Source: Gammaproteobacteria bacterium
Lineage (GTDB): Bacteria; Pseudomonadota; Gammaproteobacteria; Pseudomonadales; Pseudomonadaceae
NCBI GenBank assembly: GCA_018816095.1
Contig: JAHIWP010000037.1
Span: 1 to 64,000 of the forward strand
Length of the DNA stretch: 64,000 nt
Reading direction: 5' to 3'
A program made the position numbers and the translations under genes. Numbering within the stretch: the first letter of the stretch is position 1; the number at the start of each line of letters is the position of its first letter. This document shows positions 9,773 to 21,523 of the stretch, piece by piece. Below the pieces are notes generated by a model. That model saw only the letters and a program-made list of their open reading frames with translations, made no database searches and had not been told where the DNA came from.

Positions 9773-9823
9773 GTCCTAGCATTGCCAGATACAGCAGCTA
9801 CTCTGAGCACACAGGGGGACGGC

Positions 9824-10042
9824 ATGATGGACGATGACCAAGACAAACCGCTGACGTTAAAGGAAATGCTGCAGAGCGTTCTTAGTGCGGCGCTCGGTGT
9901 GCAGAGTGGCAAGAACCGCAGTCGGGATTTTTCCCGCGGCAAGCCCAGTCACTTCATCATTCTTGGTGTGCTATTCACGATGGTGTTTGTGCTGGTGATT
10001 TTCGCTGTGGTCAAACTCGTCTTGCACTTGGCGGGCGTCTGA
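9824..10042 (+). CDS. DUF2970 family small membrane protein
   Basis: A 72-residue protein: a polar N-terminus with the conserved KPLTLKEMLQSVLSAALGVQ, a basic linker (KNRSRDF), and one C-terminal membrane helix (about 43-68). This is the plan of DUF2970 proteins. ATG at 9824 follows AGGGGGA. An in-frame TTG further left is unlikely. The stop lies 1 bp from the stop of the convergent binding-protein gene. Function unknown. Confidence 0.75.
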   Translation: MMDDDQDKPLTLKEMLQSVLSAALGVQSGKNRSRDFSRGKPSHFIILGVLFTMVFVLVIFAVVKLVLHLAGV

Positions 10043-10043
10043 C

Positions 10044-11165
10044 TTACTGCAGCAAGGGTTTGATGGAGAAGCCGTAATCCCTGATCTGCGGCCGGTACAC
10101 CGCGCTGAACTGACGAAAATCCAGCGTAGAGCCCGGCACCTTAAGCAGCTTTTGCAGGTGCGCGGCCTGTTTGACATCCAGAAGACTGAACAGCGGATCG
10201 ACCCGATCCTTACCCCCGCGCGCAGCAAAATCTAGCCCCTTATGGTAATCATGCAGCATCACCATGGCCCAGCCGCCAAGGGTGAAATGCCCGCTAGCCA
10301 ATACACTGAGAGTGCCGTCTATACGCGCCTGCAGCACTTCATCCGAATTGTTCAGCGCTGCCAGGTAAATATCCTTGCCCGGTTGCTTACCCAACTCCCG
10401 CGCGGCCTGCATCACGCCAAACGCCATTTCGTCGTTGGCCGACCACACAAGCCGTACTTCTGGATAACGTGCCAGCACCAGCTGCGCCTGTTCGTAGGCG
10501 CGCTGACGCTTCCACTCGCCCTGTAACACCTGCTGAAGTTTGATCTCAGGGTGCTCGCGTAAAGCGCGGCGCAGGCCATCTTCGCGCAGGGTGGCGGATG
10601 GCGTGAAGCGCACCCCTGCAAAGGCCAGCAGGCTAGCTGGCTGGCCTTCCAGCTTGCCGATCAAAGCCTTAGCCATCCAGTAACCGGCCTGCTCGTCGTT
10701 AGGCACCAGGCTGCCTATCCAGTTACGGTACTGACCACGCGAGCCGCCAATGATCTGCTGTTGTTCAAGCGTTAAGGTGCTGTGCAGGGAGAACAGCTTG
10801 ATTGGGCTTTCCGCGAATAATCTGAGCAGTTGCGGCGCGGTATACATTTCATTGACGAACACTAGGTAGTCCGGCTGCTTATCTCTGGCCATTAGGCTGC
10901 GGGCGCTCTCAAGCAAGCGCTGCGAATCGCGCTCACCATAAATAACCTCTAGGTGCATGCCCAGATCATCCGCAGCAGCCTGCATAAATGCGCTGTAACT
11001 AACCCAAAAAGGCTCGTCAGAAAACCCCGGGTTAAGGAACACCACCGACGCCGGAGCCTTGCTTTTAACATGTGCGTTTTCTGCAGCGGCCAGGACTAAT
11101 TGGCTGAAGACCAATAAACATAAGGTGCCAATAACAGCCAAAGCGGACCTGAACACATCGATCAT
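10044..11165 (-). CDS. periplasmic binding protein of the sugar/AI-2 type, orphan
   Basis: Predicted 373-residue exported protein with a signal peptide (hydrophobic to about 24, cleavage near LAAAEN) and a type 1 periplasmic-binding fold: PASVVFLNPGFSDEPFW, YLVFVNEMY, and VWSANDEMAFGVMQAARELG. No ABC ATPase or permease is adjacent, so it may serve a distant transporter or a chemoreceptor or sensor. The start is uncertain: ATG at 11165 directly abuts AGG, whereas GTG at 11156 sits at better distance from it. It is divergent from pnuC. Confidence 0.7.
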   Translation of the reverse strand: MIDVFRSALAVIGTLCLLVFSQLVLAAAENAHVKSKAPASVVFLNPGFSDEPFWVSYSAFMQAAADDLGMHLEVIYGERDSQRLLESARSLMARDKQPDYLVFVNEMYTAPQLLRLFAESPIKLFSLHSTLTLEQQQIIGGSRGQYRNWIGSLVPNDEQAGYWMAKALIGKLEGQPASLLAFAGVRFTPSATLREDGLRRALREHPEIKLQQVLQGEWKRQRAYEQAQLVLARYPEVRLVWSANDEMAFGVMQAARELGKQPGKDIYLAALNNSDEVLQARIDGTLSVLASGHFTLGGWAMVMLHDYHKGLDFAARGGKDRVDPLFSLLDVKQAAHLQKLLKVPGSTLDFRQFSAVYRPQIRDYGFSIKPLLQ

Positions 11166-11306
11166 CCTAAAAACGGGTGCAGAGTATATCGGCAAAGCAG
11201 TAGCCATTAGCCATCCAGCCGACAAGCGTCTTTTAGCCGCCAAGACGCCACGCCCGGCAATCGCTACAATCGCCGTCCCTTGTTACCTCTCGCTAACCGG
11301 TGATGT

Positions 11307-11873
11307 GTGTCCTCTCTGGAAATTATCGCTTCAGCCATTGGCATATGGGCCGTTTGGCTGACCGTGCGGCAAAATCGCTGGTGCTGGCCGCTAGGCTTGT
11401 TGATGGTGCTGATGTACGCCTGGATTTTCTATGACGGGAAACTCTACTCAAACATGCTCCTGCAGGGTGTGTATGCCGTGTTGCAAGGTTACGGTTGGTG
11501 GCTATGGACACGAGGCGGTAGCAATCACAACGGGGTGCAGGTCAGCCGGCTAAGCCCAAACGGCATATTGGCGAGCCTGGCGGTCGGTGCAATCGGTTCA
11601 CTTACCCTCGGTTACCTGATGGCCACGTTCACGGACGCCGCCGCCCCCTGGCAGGATGCAGCCCTCAGCGCGTTTAGCCTGGTGGCTCAAGTATGGATGG
11701 CACAGAAACGGGTGGAATGCTGGCCCCTGTGGATCGCTCTGGACCTGCTGTTTGTCGCTCTATTTATGCAGCAGGGTCTTTACCCAACTGCAGCGCTGTA
11801 TGGGGTATTTACCCTGCTAGCACTCAACGGCTGGCTAACCTGGCGACGTGACCGCGCCCTGGATTGCGCATGA
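11307..11873 (+). CDS. pnuC: nicotinamide riboside transporter PnuC
   Basis: Inner-membrane protein of 188 residues with about seven helices and the PnuC-typical aromatic segments (WPLGLLMVLMYAWIFYDGKLY and QGYGWWLWTRGG). PnuC takes up nicotinamide riboside by facilitated diffusion and depends on a kinase to trap it. The start is GTG (11307) with a weak ribosome site. Its stop overlaps the ATG of the next gene, a riboside kinase, which fits the function. No NadR repressor domain or NAD riboswitch was recognised in front. Confidence 0.9.
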   Translation: MSSLEIIASAIGIWAVWLTVRQNRWCWPLGLLMVLMYAWIFYDGKLYSNMLLQGVYAVLQGYGWWLWTRGGSNHNGVQVSRLSPNGILASLAVGAIGSLTLGYLMATFTDAAAPWQDAALSAFSLVAQVWMAQKRVECWPLWIALDLLFVALFMQQGLYPTAALYGVFTLLALNGWLTWRRDRALDCA

Positions 11874-12421
11874 AGGTGCTGGTACTCACTGGGCCAGAAT
11901 CCAGCGGTAAAAGTTGGCTGGCTGCAGAAATTCAGACGAACTTTGGTGGGCAACTGGTTGGCGAATATGTGCGGCACTTTATCGAACGCGAGCAGCGCGA
12001 CACCTGTTACGCCGACATTACGACCATTGCGCAAGGGCAATTGGCCTGGGAAGACCAGGCCAGAGCTGCGCGCCCCGAGCTGCTGATTCTTGACACCCAC
12101 TTATTGAGTAATCTGCTCTGGAGCCAGGCCCTGTTTGGCGACTGCCCTTCGTGGATCGAACACGCCTTGCTCGAGCGCGATTACCACCTTCATTTGCTGC
12201 TCGACCCAGTCGATGCACCGTGGGTCGATGATGGCCAGCGCTGCCAGCCGGAGCTGGCTCAGCGGCTGGCGTTCTATCAACAGTGTGAGGGCTGGTTACA
12301 GCGACATCAGCAACCGCTGCGGCGCATACAGGGCAATTGGACGCAGCGACGTGAACAGACTCTAAAGACGGTGGAGCACTGGCTCAACTCAACGCAGCAA
12401 CACACTGCCCCAGGCCAGTAG
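11870..12421 (+). CDS. NadR-type ribosylnicotinamide kinase
   Basis: Cytosolic P-loop kinase of 183 residues matching the C-terminal kinase domain of NadR, without the helix-turn-helix or adenylyltransferase domains. The Walker A motif is GPESSGKSW near residue 8. The LLILDTHLLSNLLW segment carries the acidic Walker B region, and DDGQRC lies in the lid. It would phosphorylate imported nicotinamide riboside to NMN. ATG at 11870 overlaps the pnuC stop by 4 bp, so translation is coupled. The last 33 bp overlap the convergent DUF3429 gene. Confidence 0.88.
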   Translation: MKVLVLTGPESSGKSWLAAEIQTNFGGQLVGEYVRHFIEREQRDTCYADITTIAQGQLAWEDQARAARPELLILDTHLLSNLLWSQALFGDCPSWIEHALLERDYHLHLLLDPVDAPWVDDGQRCQPELAQRLAFYQQCEGWLQRHQQPLRRIQGNWTQRREQTLKTVEHWLNSTQQHTAPGQ

Positions 12422-12856
12422 CAGACTCAGGCACACGACAATCGTCAAAGGCCTGCGCAAACTGGGGTACCACTGCGGAGCCAGGCCCAGTTTGACCGCT
12501 CGCAAATCCGCAACGTACAAACCGCCGAACGCCAGCAAACATAACGGCAAGGCCAAACTGGTTGGCATGCCGCCAGTAATCGCCAGCCAACCCAACAAGG
12601 GCGGCACCACTGAAAGCCCCAGCTGCACTTGCGCCTGCTCGTTCGTATCCTCTGCACGCATAGCCAAGCCCCAGTGAATCGCCCCCATGAAAGCCAGAAT
12701 CACCGCGGCATAATCCAGCAACGCCGCCAGCACCACCGGCCGCCAGCCTTCAGGGGTAATCCAAATACCCAAAGCACCGCTTACAAAAGGCACTAACCCG
12801 GCATAGCCAAGCAGCAATGCCAATTTAGGCGGGTGCGCCGCGTCAAATGGATGCAT
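12389..12856 (-). CDS. DUF3429 family membrane protein
   Basis: A 155-residue inner-membrane protein with four to five helices. The pattern LLGYAGLVPFVSGAL, then GAIHWGLAM, and a final cluster of hydrophobic residues is that of DUF3429, a family of unknown role. ATG at 12856 has an excellent ribosome site (AGGAG), so I trimmed the longer open frame. Its 3' end overlaps the riboside kinase gene on the other strand. Confidence 0.8.
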   Translation of the reverse strand: MHPFDAAHPPKLALLLGYAGLVPFVSGALGIWITPEGWRPVVLAALLDYAAVILAFMGAIHWGLAMRAEDTNEQAQVQLGLSVVPPLLGWLAITGGMPTSLALPLCLLAFGGLYVADLRAVKLGLAPQWYPSLRRPLTIVVCLSLLLAWGSVLLR

Positions 12857-12904
12857 ATCTTCACTCCTGTTAATCAATCCTGGATAGCCACACTTTAAGG
12901 TCAT

Positions 12905-13198
12905 ATTCGTTATTAGTAGAGGGCCGCCCTCTTAATTACTCATCTTACAGGCTGCTGCTCCCGCCCTACCGACATAGCGGCAGAACGCGTCAATCTGACC
13001 CCAATCAAAAGCCACGCCAGTTTTTCCGCAGAACACCTGATACGCGCGACCTAATGGCAGAAAAAATCTATCGACTGATGCCTGGCCATACATAAACCGT
13101 TACCCAGTTCCCACGGCACTCGGTTAACCGCGCCTGAGCTGATAATATTCGCGGCTTGCTAAGCGCGCGGTTAACTGCGCACACCTGAGAGAAATACC
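12905..13198. other. 294-bp intergenic region upstream of queD
   Basis: No gene or convincing riboswitch found. Near its right end, GGTTAACCGCGC (13122-13133) and the nearly complementary GCGCGGTTAAC (about 13165-13175) form an imperfect inverted repeat about 30 bases apart. I cannot assign it a function. Confidence 0.4.
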
Positions 13199-13555
13199 GT
13201 GGAATTGTTCAAAGAGTTTATGTTCGAGGCCGCGCACCGCCTGCCTCACGTCCCCGAAGGGCACAAGTGCGGTCGCCTGCATGGCCACTCGTTCAAGGTC
13301 GCGGTGTATATCGAAGGTGAGGTTGATCCTTATACCGGCTGGATTCGTGACTTCTCCGAGATCAAGGCGATCTTCAAGCCACTGTATGAGCAACTCGATC
13401 ACAACTACCTGAACGATATTCCTGGCCTGGAAAACCCCACCAGTGAAGTGCTGGCTAAATGGATCTGGCAACAACTCAAGCCGCTGCTACCTGAGCTGTC
13501 GCGTATTCGCATCCACGAAACCTGCACCAGCGGCTGCGAATACCGCGGCGACTAA
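13199..13555 (+). CDS. queD: 6-carboxytetrahydropterin synthase QueD
   Basis: Cytosolic 118-residue enzyme converting dihydroneopterin triphosphate to 6-carboxytetrahydropterin, the second step of queuosine/7-deazaguanine synthesis. Zinc ligands H13, H28 and H30 and the catalytic C24 are visible in [27 protein letters not shown] and the late [10 protein letters not shown] carry the other active-site residues. The start is GTG at 13199 with GAGAG upstream. The gene stands alone; other queuosine genes are not in the window. Confidence 0.95.
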   Translation: MELFKEFMFEAAHRLPHVPEGHKCGRLHGHSFKVAVYIEGEVDPYTGWIRDFSEIKAIFKPLYEQLDHNYLNDIPGLENPTSEVLAKWIWQQLKPLLPELSRIRIHETCTSGCEYRGD

Positions 13556-13602
13556 TCGCCCAGCGCTTAGTGCGCTTACACCAGCCCGCTCTACTGGCTA
13601 GA

Positions 13603-13616
13603 CCGCGCATAGCACC
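13603..13616. repeat. short intergenic repeat CCGCGCATAGCACC
   Basis: The same 14 bases occur at 36572-36585, and a close variant (GCGCATAGCCACC) at 9461-9473. All three copies are in gaps between genes. Confidence 0.4.
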
Positions 13617-13679
13617 AACTCTAACCAGTCACTGCCCTCACGCGTTACGCTGGAGGGCAGTGCACAGCGGATAACGCGC

Positions 13680-16061
<2,382 letters not shown>

Positions 16062-16092
16062 TCAAACGAAAAGAGCAGCCTTGGCTGCTCTT
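16062..16092 (-). terminator. intrinsic terminator between zipA and ligA
   Basis: AAGAGCAGCC (16071-16080) and GGCTGCTCTT (16083-16092) form a perfect 10-bp stem. On the minus strand it is followed by TTTTCGTTT. It lies 19 bp past the zipA stop and before the ligA start, so it should end or attenuate zipA transcription. Confidence 0.8.
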
Positions 16093-16110
16093 TCTACTTC
16101 ACAGGTTAAT

Positions 16111-16932
16111 TCAGCGTTTGTTGGTCAGCAGCTTGCGTTCATATTCAACAATGCGCTGACGGTAGTGCTCGATAGTTTGCGCCGTCATAACGCTGCGTTG
16201 ATCATCCTTCAACTCACCGTTGAGTTCATGAGCAAGCTTGCGTGCGGACGCTACCATCACATCAAATGCCTGCTTAGGGTGGCGTGGGCCCGGTAGACCG
16301 AGGAAGAAGCTCACCGCACGGGTACTGAAACCTTCAATATCATCCAGATCAAACGTGCCGGGCTTAAGCGCATTGGCCATGGAGAACAAGACTTCGCCAT
16401 TACCAGCCATGCTCTCATGGCGATGGAAAATATCCATCTCACCAAAACGCAGGCCACTTTCGAGAATATTCTGTAGCAACGCCGGGCCTTTGAAGCCATC
16501 GTCTTCACGGGCGATCACATGGATCACCAAGACTTCTTCAACCGGCGGCAGCTCTTTAGTGTTTTGTTTACCCTGAGCAGAAGGCTTAACTGCATCGCCA
16601 TCTACTGGATTGAGCAGCGTCGGCACAGGCTCTTCCTGGCCCAAGTTGAGGTCGCCCTGCTGCGGCTCGCCGGTGCGACGGTTCAATTCACGGGCACTTA
16701 GCGACGGCAAATCTTCTTCGTCAAAACCAGGTTCATGGCTGCGATCAACAACCCGTGGCTGACTGAGCAGATCAGGGTCGCTGTCATCATCCGGCAGGTT
16801 GGCAAAACTGCGGTCAAGTTTGAACTTGAGTTTACCCTTGCCACCGCGCATTCGCCGCCAGCCATCAAACAAGATGCCAGCAATCACAATAATGCCGATG
16901 ACAATCAGCCACTCGCGCAGACCGAATTCCAT
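16111..16932 (-). CDS. zipA: cell division protein ZipA
   Basis: Inner-membrane division protein of 273 residues that tethers FtsZ to the membrane. The N-terminal helix (about 5-22, [20 protein letters not shown]) is followed by a basic, then a charged, proline- and glutamine-containing linker, and the C-terminal FtsZ-binding domain (from about 135) with [19 protein letters not shown] and [20 protein letters not shown]. The place between smc and ligA is the usual one in Pseudomonas. A strong hairpin lies after its stop. Confidence 0.95.
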   Translation of the reverse strand: MEFGLREWLIVIGIIVIAGILFDGWRRMRGGKGKLKFKLDRSFANLPDDDSDPDLLSQPRVVDRSHEPGFDEEDLPSLSARELNRRTGEPQQGDLNLGQEEPVPTLLNPVDGDAVKPSAQGKQNTKELPPVEEVLVIHVIAREDDGFKGPALLQNILESGLRFGEMDIFHRHESMAGNGEVLFSMANALKPGTFDLDDIEGFSTRAVSFFLGLPGPRHPKQAFDVMVASARKLAHELNGELKDDQRSVMTAQTIEHYRQRIVEYERKLLTNKR

Positions 16933-17114
16933 GAAATACCTTAACCCCTAATAATAATGTGATGAAAAAGGCCATCCCGGGCCATTTTGCTAATTCTTTT
17001 ACGTGACGCCAAGCCTATGTTCTGACAAGCCTTTCCGTGCTTTTCGCAGATAAGCCTAATAACAATGCGCATTAAGCTAGCACGACGAAAGATAACTTTA
17101 CACCGCCTCGCGCA

Positions 17115-20100
17115 TCAGGACTCCACCAGCGCCAGCGCTTCTTCTACATCGACCGCCACCAGACGCGAACAACCCGGCTCATGCATGGTCACGCCCATCA
17201 ACTGATCGGCCATTTCCATGGCGATTTTATTATGGGTGATATAGATAAACTGCACGGTTTCTGACATCTCTTTAACCAATCGCGCATAACGCCCTACGTT
17301 GGCGTCATCCAATGGCGCATCCACTTCATCGAGCATGCAAAAGGGTGCTGGGTTGAGCTTGAAGATGGCAAACACCAATGCCAATGCAGTCAGCGCCTTC
17401 TCACCACCAGACAACAAATGAATGGTGCTGTTCTTCTTGCCCGGCGGCCGCGCCATGATGGTTACACCGGTATCCAGTAAATCTTCGCCCGTCAGTTCCA
17501 GATAGGCATTGCCACCCCCGAAAACTTTTGGAAACAGCGCCTGCAGGCCGCCATTTATCTGGTCGAAGGTTTCCTTGAAGCGGTTACGGGTTTCCTTGTC
17601 GATCTTGCGTATGACGTTTTCCAGCGTTTCCAGCGCTTCTACCAGATCAGCGTTTTGCGCATCGAGGTAACGTTTGCGTTCAGACTGCTGCTGGTATTCA
17701 TCGATTGCCGCCAAGTTAATCGGCCCAAGACGTTGAATTCGCGCAGCGAGCCGCTCCAGCTCATCCTCCCAGGCGTTCTCGTTGGCCTCTGCCGGCATAC
17801 TGGCGAGTACGCCATGCAAGTCGTAATTTTCTTCCAGCAACTGATCCTGCAGCGCCTTGCGTCTTACGGTCAGCGATTGCCAGTCCATACGCTGCTGCTC
17901 CAGCTGACCACGCAACAACTGCGACTGCTGCTCGGCCTGGGTGCGGCGCTTTTCCGCGTCACGCAGTTCACGGTCGGCATCTTCTAGAGCCAGGCGTGCC
18001 AGTTTGAGCTCGTCTTCAACCGTCATGCGCTTGTCGAGCTGTTCTTCCAGCTTCATGCGCAGTTCTTCCAGCGGCGCTTCGCCCTCCTCCAGATTCAGGT
18101 TGAGCTGCTCGCGTTTCTCGTGCAAACGCTCGGCCTGCAGCTCTAGACGCTCCAGGGCCTGACGGGTGGAATCATGCTGGGCTTTCAGCGAACCCAGGCG
18201 CACGGCCAGTTGGTGAACGTGGTCCTTGTGCTGACGGGCCTCTTGACGCACACGATCGAGGCGTTCGCGCAAGCTGTCGCGGCTGGCCAGCAGACTTTCG
18301 CGCTGCTCATTATCAGTGGCCATGGCATCCAGTGCATCCTGCAGATGCAGGCGCGCCTCACCCAGCTGCTCATGTTCGATTGCACGCTGCTCGGCCAGTT
18401 CCAGCAATTCGCTGTCCAGACGACTGCGGCGCAGAACCAGTTGCTCGACCTTGGCCTGCCCGGCAGACAGTTGGGCCTTAAGCTCACCGAGGCGACGAGC
18501 CAGGTCCTGGGCCTGGCGGCGCTGCTGTTCACGCTGTTCTTCCTGGCTGCGTTGGCTCTCACGCAAGTGCAACAAACGCTCATCCAGCACGGCCAGCGCG
18601 GCTTCACGTTCATCGCGTTCCAAGCTTAATCGTTCGATCTCCTGGCCACGGGCCAGCACGCCGCTTTCCGCTTCACTGGCGCGACGTACGCGCAGGAAAT
18701 GCCGACCAACCCAATAACCGTCACGGCTGATCAGGCTTTCGCCTTCGGCCAAGTTCAGGCGCGCTGCCAGTGCATCATCCAGGCTCTGCACGGGTTTAAC
18801 CTTGCCCAGCCAAGGCGCCAGGTCGAGGCTGGTTTCAACCTTATCGAGCAAACTACCCGCCACTCGCGCGCCGCCCTTGCTGGGGCTGGCCAGGCGTAAA
18901 TCGCCTTGGGTCAGGTCGGAAAAATCCAGGCCCTGAAAGTCATCCAGCAGCACAGCCTGCAGATCGGCACCCAGTACGGTTTCCACCGCCAGTTCCCAGC
19001 CGGCCTCAACCCGCAAGCCCTCAGCCAGGCGCGGGCGCTCGCTCAGCTGCTGTTCGCGCAGCCATTCGCTGGTGCCTTTACCGGGATCCAGCGCGGCTTG
19101 CTGCAGTGCTTCCAACGAAGCAAGGCGACCATTCAGGCGCTGAAGCTCACCTTGCGCTTGCTGCTGAGCCTGGCCGCTGTGCTGCAAATCATTGCGCAGC
19201 TGCTGAAGACGCTCGGCCTGCTGCTCTTCTTCCAGCTGCAGGTCTTCCAGGCTGATTTCGCCGGCGGCGATCTGCTCGCCCAGTTCGATAATCGCCGCAT
19301 CTTCCGGGTCGGCCGCCAGTTGCTGAAGCTCATCGCTGAGACGCCGCTGACGCTCAGCCAGGCGCTCCAGGCTCTGCTCTAACTGGGCGATGCGTGATTG
19401 CTGCACCTCGGCTTGTCGCCGTGGTTCGGCGCTGCGCTGGTTGAAGCCGTCCCACTGTTCCTGCCAGCCGTGCATCGCCGTTTCGGACTCTTCCAGCATG
19501 GCAGCAGACTCTTCGGCAGCCGCGGTGCTCAGTTCCTGCTCGGGCAGCAGCATTTCCAGCTCTTCGGCGAGCGTTGCCAGCAAAGTGCGGTCATGACCCA
19601 GATGCGACTCAGTTTCTAGGCGCGAACGCTCGGCTTCGTTGAGGTCGTCCTGCAACTGGCGCAACCGTTGCTGGCCGTGCTGGATGCTCTGCTCAATGCG
19701 CGCGATATCGCCGCCGATCGAATAAAAACGCCCCTGTACCAGGTTAAATCGCTCGCTCAGCTCGTGATGGCCATCGCGCAGGCGTTCAATGCTGGCGTCG
19801 GCGTTGCGCTGCTCGGCCACTAGCGCTTCGAAGCTGATTTCCTGATTGCTGATTACCGCCTCACGGCTACCGACCTGCTCATTCAGAGCCTGCCAGCGCA
19901 GCGCCGTGAGCTGGGCTTTGAGCTGACGCTCTTCGGCCTTGTATTCCTGGTACTTCTCGGCTGACTGGGCCTGGCGGTGCAGACGATCGAGCTGACGCTC
20001 CAGTTCTTCACGCAGGTCGGTCAGGCGCGCCAGGTTTTCATGGGTGCGGCGGATGCGGTTCTCGGTCTCGCGGCGGCGCTCCTTGTACTTGGAGATGCCG

Positions 20101-20603
20101 GCGGCTTCTTCAATAAAGTTGCGTAGGTCTTCCGGCTTGGCTTCGATCAGCTTACTGATCATGCCCTGCTCGATAATCGAGTAGCTGCGCGGGCCCAGGC
20201 CGGTACCGAGGAAGATGTCGGTAATGTCGCGACGACGGCACTTGGTGCCGTTGAGGAAATAGGTGTTCTGGCTGTCGCGGGTCACCCGACGACGGATGGA
20301 AATTTCGTTATAGCCAGCGTATTCGCCCGTCAAGGTGCCATCCGAGTTATCGAAGACCAGCTCGATGGAGGCCTGGGTCACGGGCTTACGGGTATTCGAG
20401 CCATTGAAGATGACGTCGGTCATCGACTCGCCACGCAGGTTCTTCGCCGAGCTTTCGCCCATCACCCAACGTACGGCGTCGATAATGTTAGATTTGCCAC
20501 AACCATTGGGCCCCACCACCGCTGCCATATTGCTGGGAAAAGTCACCGTGGTTGGATCAACGAAGGATTTAAACCCCGCGAGCTTGATGCACTTGAGCCG
20601 CAT
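17115..20603 (-). CDS. smc: chromosome partition protein Smc
   Basis: A 1162-residue SMC ATPase for chromosome organisation and segregation. The N-terminal head has Walker A (GPNGCGKSN, residues 31-39). Two long coiled-coil arms flank a hinge (about 505-650, containing GAELA-like VLGADLQAVLLDD), and the C-terminal head has the signature LLSGGEKALTALAL and Walker B FCMLDEVDAPLDD. ScpA and ScpB are not in the window. The start follows the GntR gene by 12 bp, so the two may share a transcript. Confidence 0.98.
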   Translation of the reverse strand: MRLKCIKLAGFKSFVDPTTVTFPSNMAAVVGPNGCGKSNIIDAVRWVMGESSAKNLRGESMTDVIFNGSNTRKPVTQASIELVFDNSDGTLTGEYAGYNEISIRRRVTRDSQNTYFLNGTKCRRRDITDIFLGTGLGPRSYSIIEQGMISKLIEAKPEDLRNFIEEAAGISKYKERRRETENRIRRTHENLARLTDLREELERQLDRLHRQAQSAEKYQEYKAEERQLKAQLTALRWQALNEQVGSREAVISNQEISFEALVAEQRNADASIERLRDGHHELSERFNLVQGRFYSIGGDIARIEQSIQHGQQRLRQLQDDLNEAERSRLETESHLGHDRTLLATLAEELEMLLPEQELSTAAAEESAAMLEESETAMHGWQEQWDGFNQRSAEPRRQAEVQQSRIAQLEQSLERLAERQRRLSDELQQLAADPEDAAIIELGEQIAAGEISLEDLQLEEEQQAERLQQLRNDLQHSGQAQQQAQGELQRLNGRLASLEALQQAALDPGKGTSEWLREQQLSERPRLAEGLRVEAGWELAVETVLGADLQAVLLDDFQGLDFSDLTQGDLRLASPSKGGARVAGSLLDKVETSLDLAPWLGKVKPVQSLDDALAARLNLAEGESLISRDGYWVGRHFLRVRRASEAESGVLARGQEIERLSLERDEREAALAVLDERLLHLRESQRSQEEQREQQRRQAQDLARRLGELKAQLSAGQAKVEQLVLRRSRLDSELLELAEQRAIEHEQLGEARLHLQDALDAMATDNEQRESLLASRDSLRERLDRVRQEARQHKDHVHQLAVRLGSLKAQHDSTRQALERLELQAERLHEKREQLNLNLEEGEAPLEELRMKLEEQLDKRMTVEDELKLARLALEDADRELRDAEKRRTQAEQQSQLLRGQLEQQRMDWQSLTVRRKALQDQLLEENYDLHGVLASMPAEANENAWEDELERLAARIQRLGPINLAAIDEYQQQSERKRYLDAQNADLVEALETLENVIRKIDKETRNRFKETFDQINGGLQALFPKVFGGGNAYLELTGEDLLDTGVTIMARPPGKKNSTIHLLSGGEKALTALALVFAIFKLNPAPFCMLDEVDAPLDDANVGRYARLVKEMSETVQFIYITHNKIAMEMADQLMGVTMHEPGCSRLVAVDVEEALALVES

Positions 20604-20615
20604 GAAGCGCTTCCC

Positions 20616-21275
20616 TTAGGCCTCGGCCAGTGCAGCCAGCACCAGCTGGCAATTGTGCTCACCATAACCCAGCAAGACTTCGCGAATGGCCTGGTGATCA
20701 CGGGCAATAATCGCCTGCAACAGGGCCGCAAAGGTATTGAGGAACTGAGCCATTTCACCTTTGCGCCGCTCCAGCGCCAGGTGGTAGGTGCGGCTGATAG
20801 CGGGTAGCAGGTTCTCCACGGTTTCCTGCAGATAAGGGTTATTGGAGAACGGGAACGCGGCACGCATGATGTCGAAGCTGCTTTCGACAAAGCCGTGGAT
20901 GTCCTCGCGCTGCAAGCTGTCCTGCAAGCGCTGCTGAATCACCAAGAAAGGCGCAAGGTCCGCTTCTACCTGCCAGCTATCCGCCACAGCCTTGCCCAGC
21001 AGGATGTACAACTCCATTACCAAGGCATACAGGCTTTTAACATTGTGCGGGGTCAGCTCAGCAACCTGGGCACCACGGCGCGGCGGGATCACGATCAGGT
21101 GACGACGCTCAAGAATCAGCAGCGCTTCACGCACCGATCCCCGGCTGACGTTTAGCGCCTGGGTGACTTTCTGTTCCTGAATCCGCTCACGTGCCTTTAG
21201 CTCACCACGAATGATGCGCTCCGCAAGGTGATGGGCAATCTGCTCAGCGAGGCTATCCGGTGCCTTGAACGTCAT
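20616..21275 (-). CDS. GntR-family (FCD) transcriptional regulator
   Basis: A 219-residue repressor-type protein: N-terminal winged helix (QIAHHLAERIIRGELKARER through VSRGSVREALLILERR) and an all-helical FCD ligand domain with potential metal-binding residues. AAGGATC precedes the ATG. It is divergent from alkB, and a 12-bp perfect palindrome (GCGTTGCAACGC) lies between them, so control of itself and alkB is plausible. The same neighbour order smc, GntR, alkB2 is found in P. aeruginosa. The effector is unknown. Confidence 0.88.
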   Translation of the reverse strand: MTFKAPDSLAEQIAHHLAERIIRGELKARERIQEQKVTQALNVSRGSVREALLILERRHLIVIPPRRGAQVAELTPHNVKSLYALVMELYILLGKAVADSWQVEADLAPFLVIQQRLQDSLQREDIHGFVESSFDIMRAAFPFSNNPYLQETVENLLPAISRTYHLALERRKGEMAQFLNTFAALLQAIIARDHQAIREVLLGYGEHNCQLVLAALAEA

Positions 21276-21360
21276 GATGATCCTTAGGCTCTATCTGGCC
21301 TAATCAGGGGCAAACGAAGGTGACATAAAGCGGCTTGAGCCCTCGCCAGGCTTGGCTTAG

Positions 21361-21372
21361 GCGTTGCAACGC
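21361..21372. promoter_or_regulatory. palindrome GCGTTGCAACGC in the gntR-alkB gap
   Basis: A perfect 12-bp palindrome centred about 90 bp upstream of the regulator start and 157 bp upstream of alkB. Its GTTGCAAC core resembles the GT-nn-AC half-site plan of GntR-FCD operators. Function is inferred. Confidence 0.4.
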
Positions 21373-21523
21373 AGGGCACGAGTGTAACACAGGGCGTTAC
21401 CGGGCAAAGGCTGCCTGAATAGCGCTTTCAGCGCAAAAAAGTGGGCTGATAAAATAGCCATACCAATTAATTGCCCTACAATCGAACAATGAAAGTAATC
21501 CACAATAAAAATAGGTAACCACC

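Noticed and set aside
12905..13198. Possible preQ1 riboswitch ahead of queD
   Set aside because: I could not find the short stem-loop with A-rich tail and a ribosome site typical of that class; only an imperfect inverted repeat is seen.
13630..13662. Inverted repeat CACTGCCCTC / GAGGGCAGTG between queD and ligA as terminator
   Set aside because: The pairing is real, but neither side has a T tract and the loop is 13 bases, so I do not call it a terminator.
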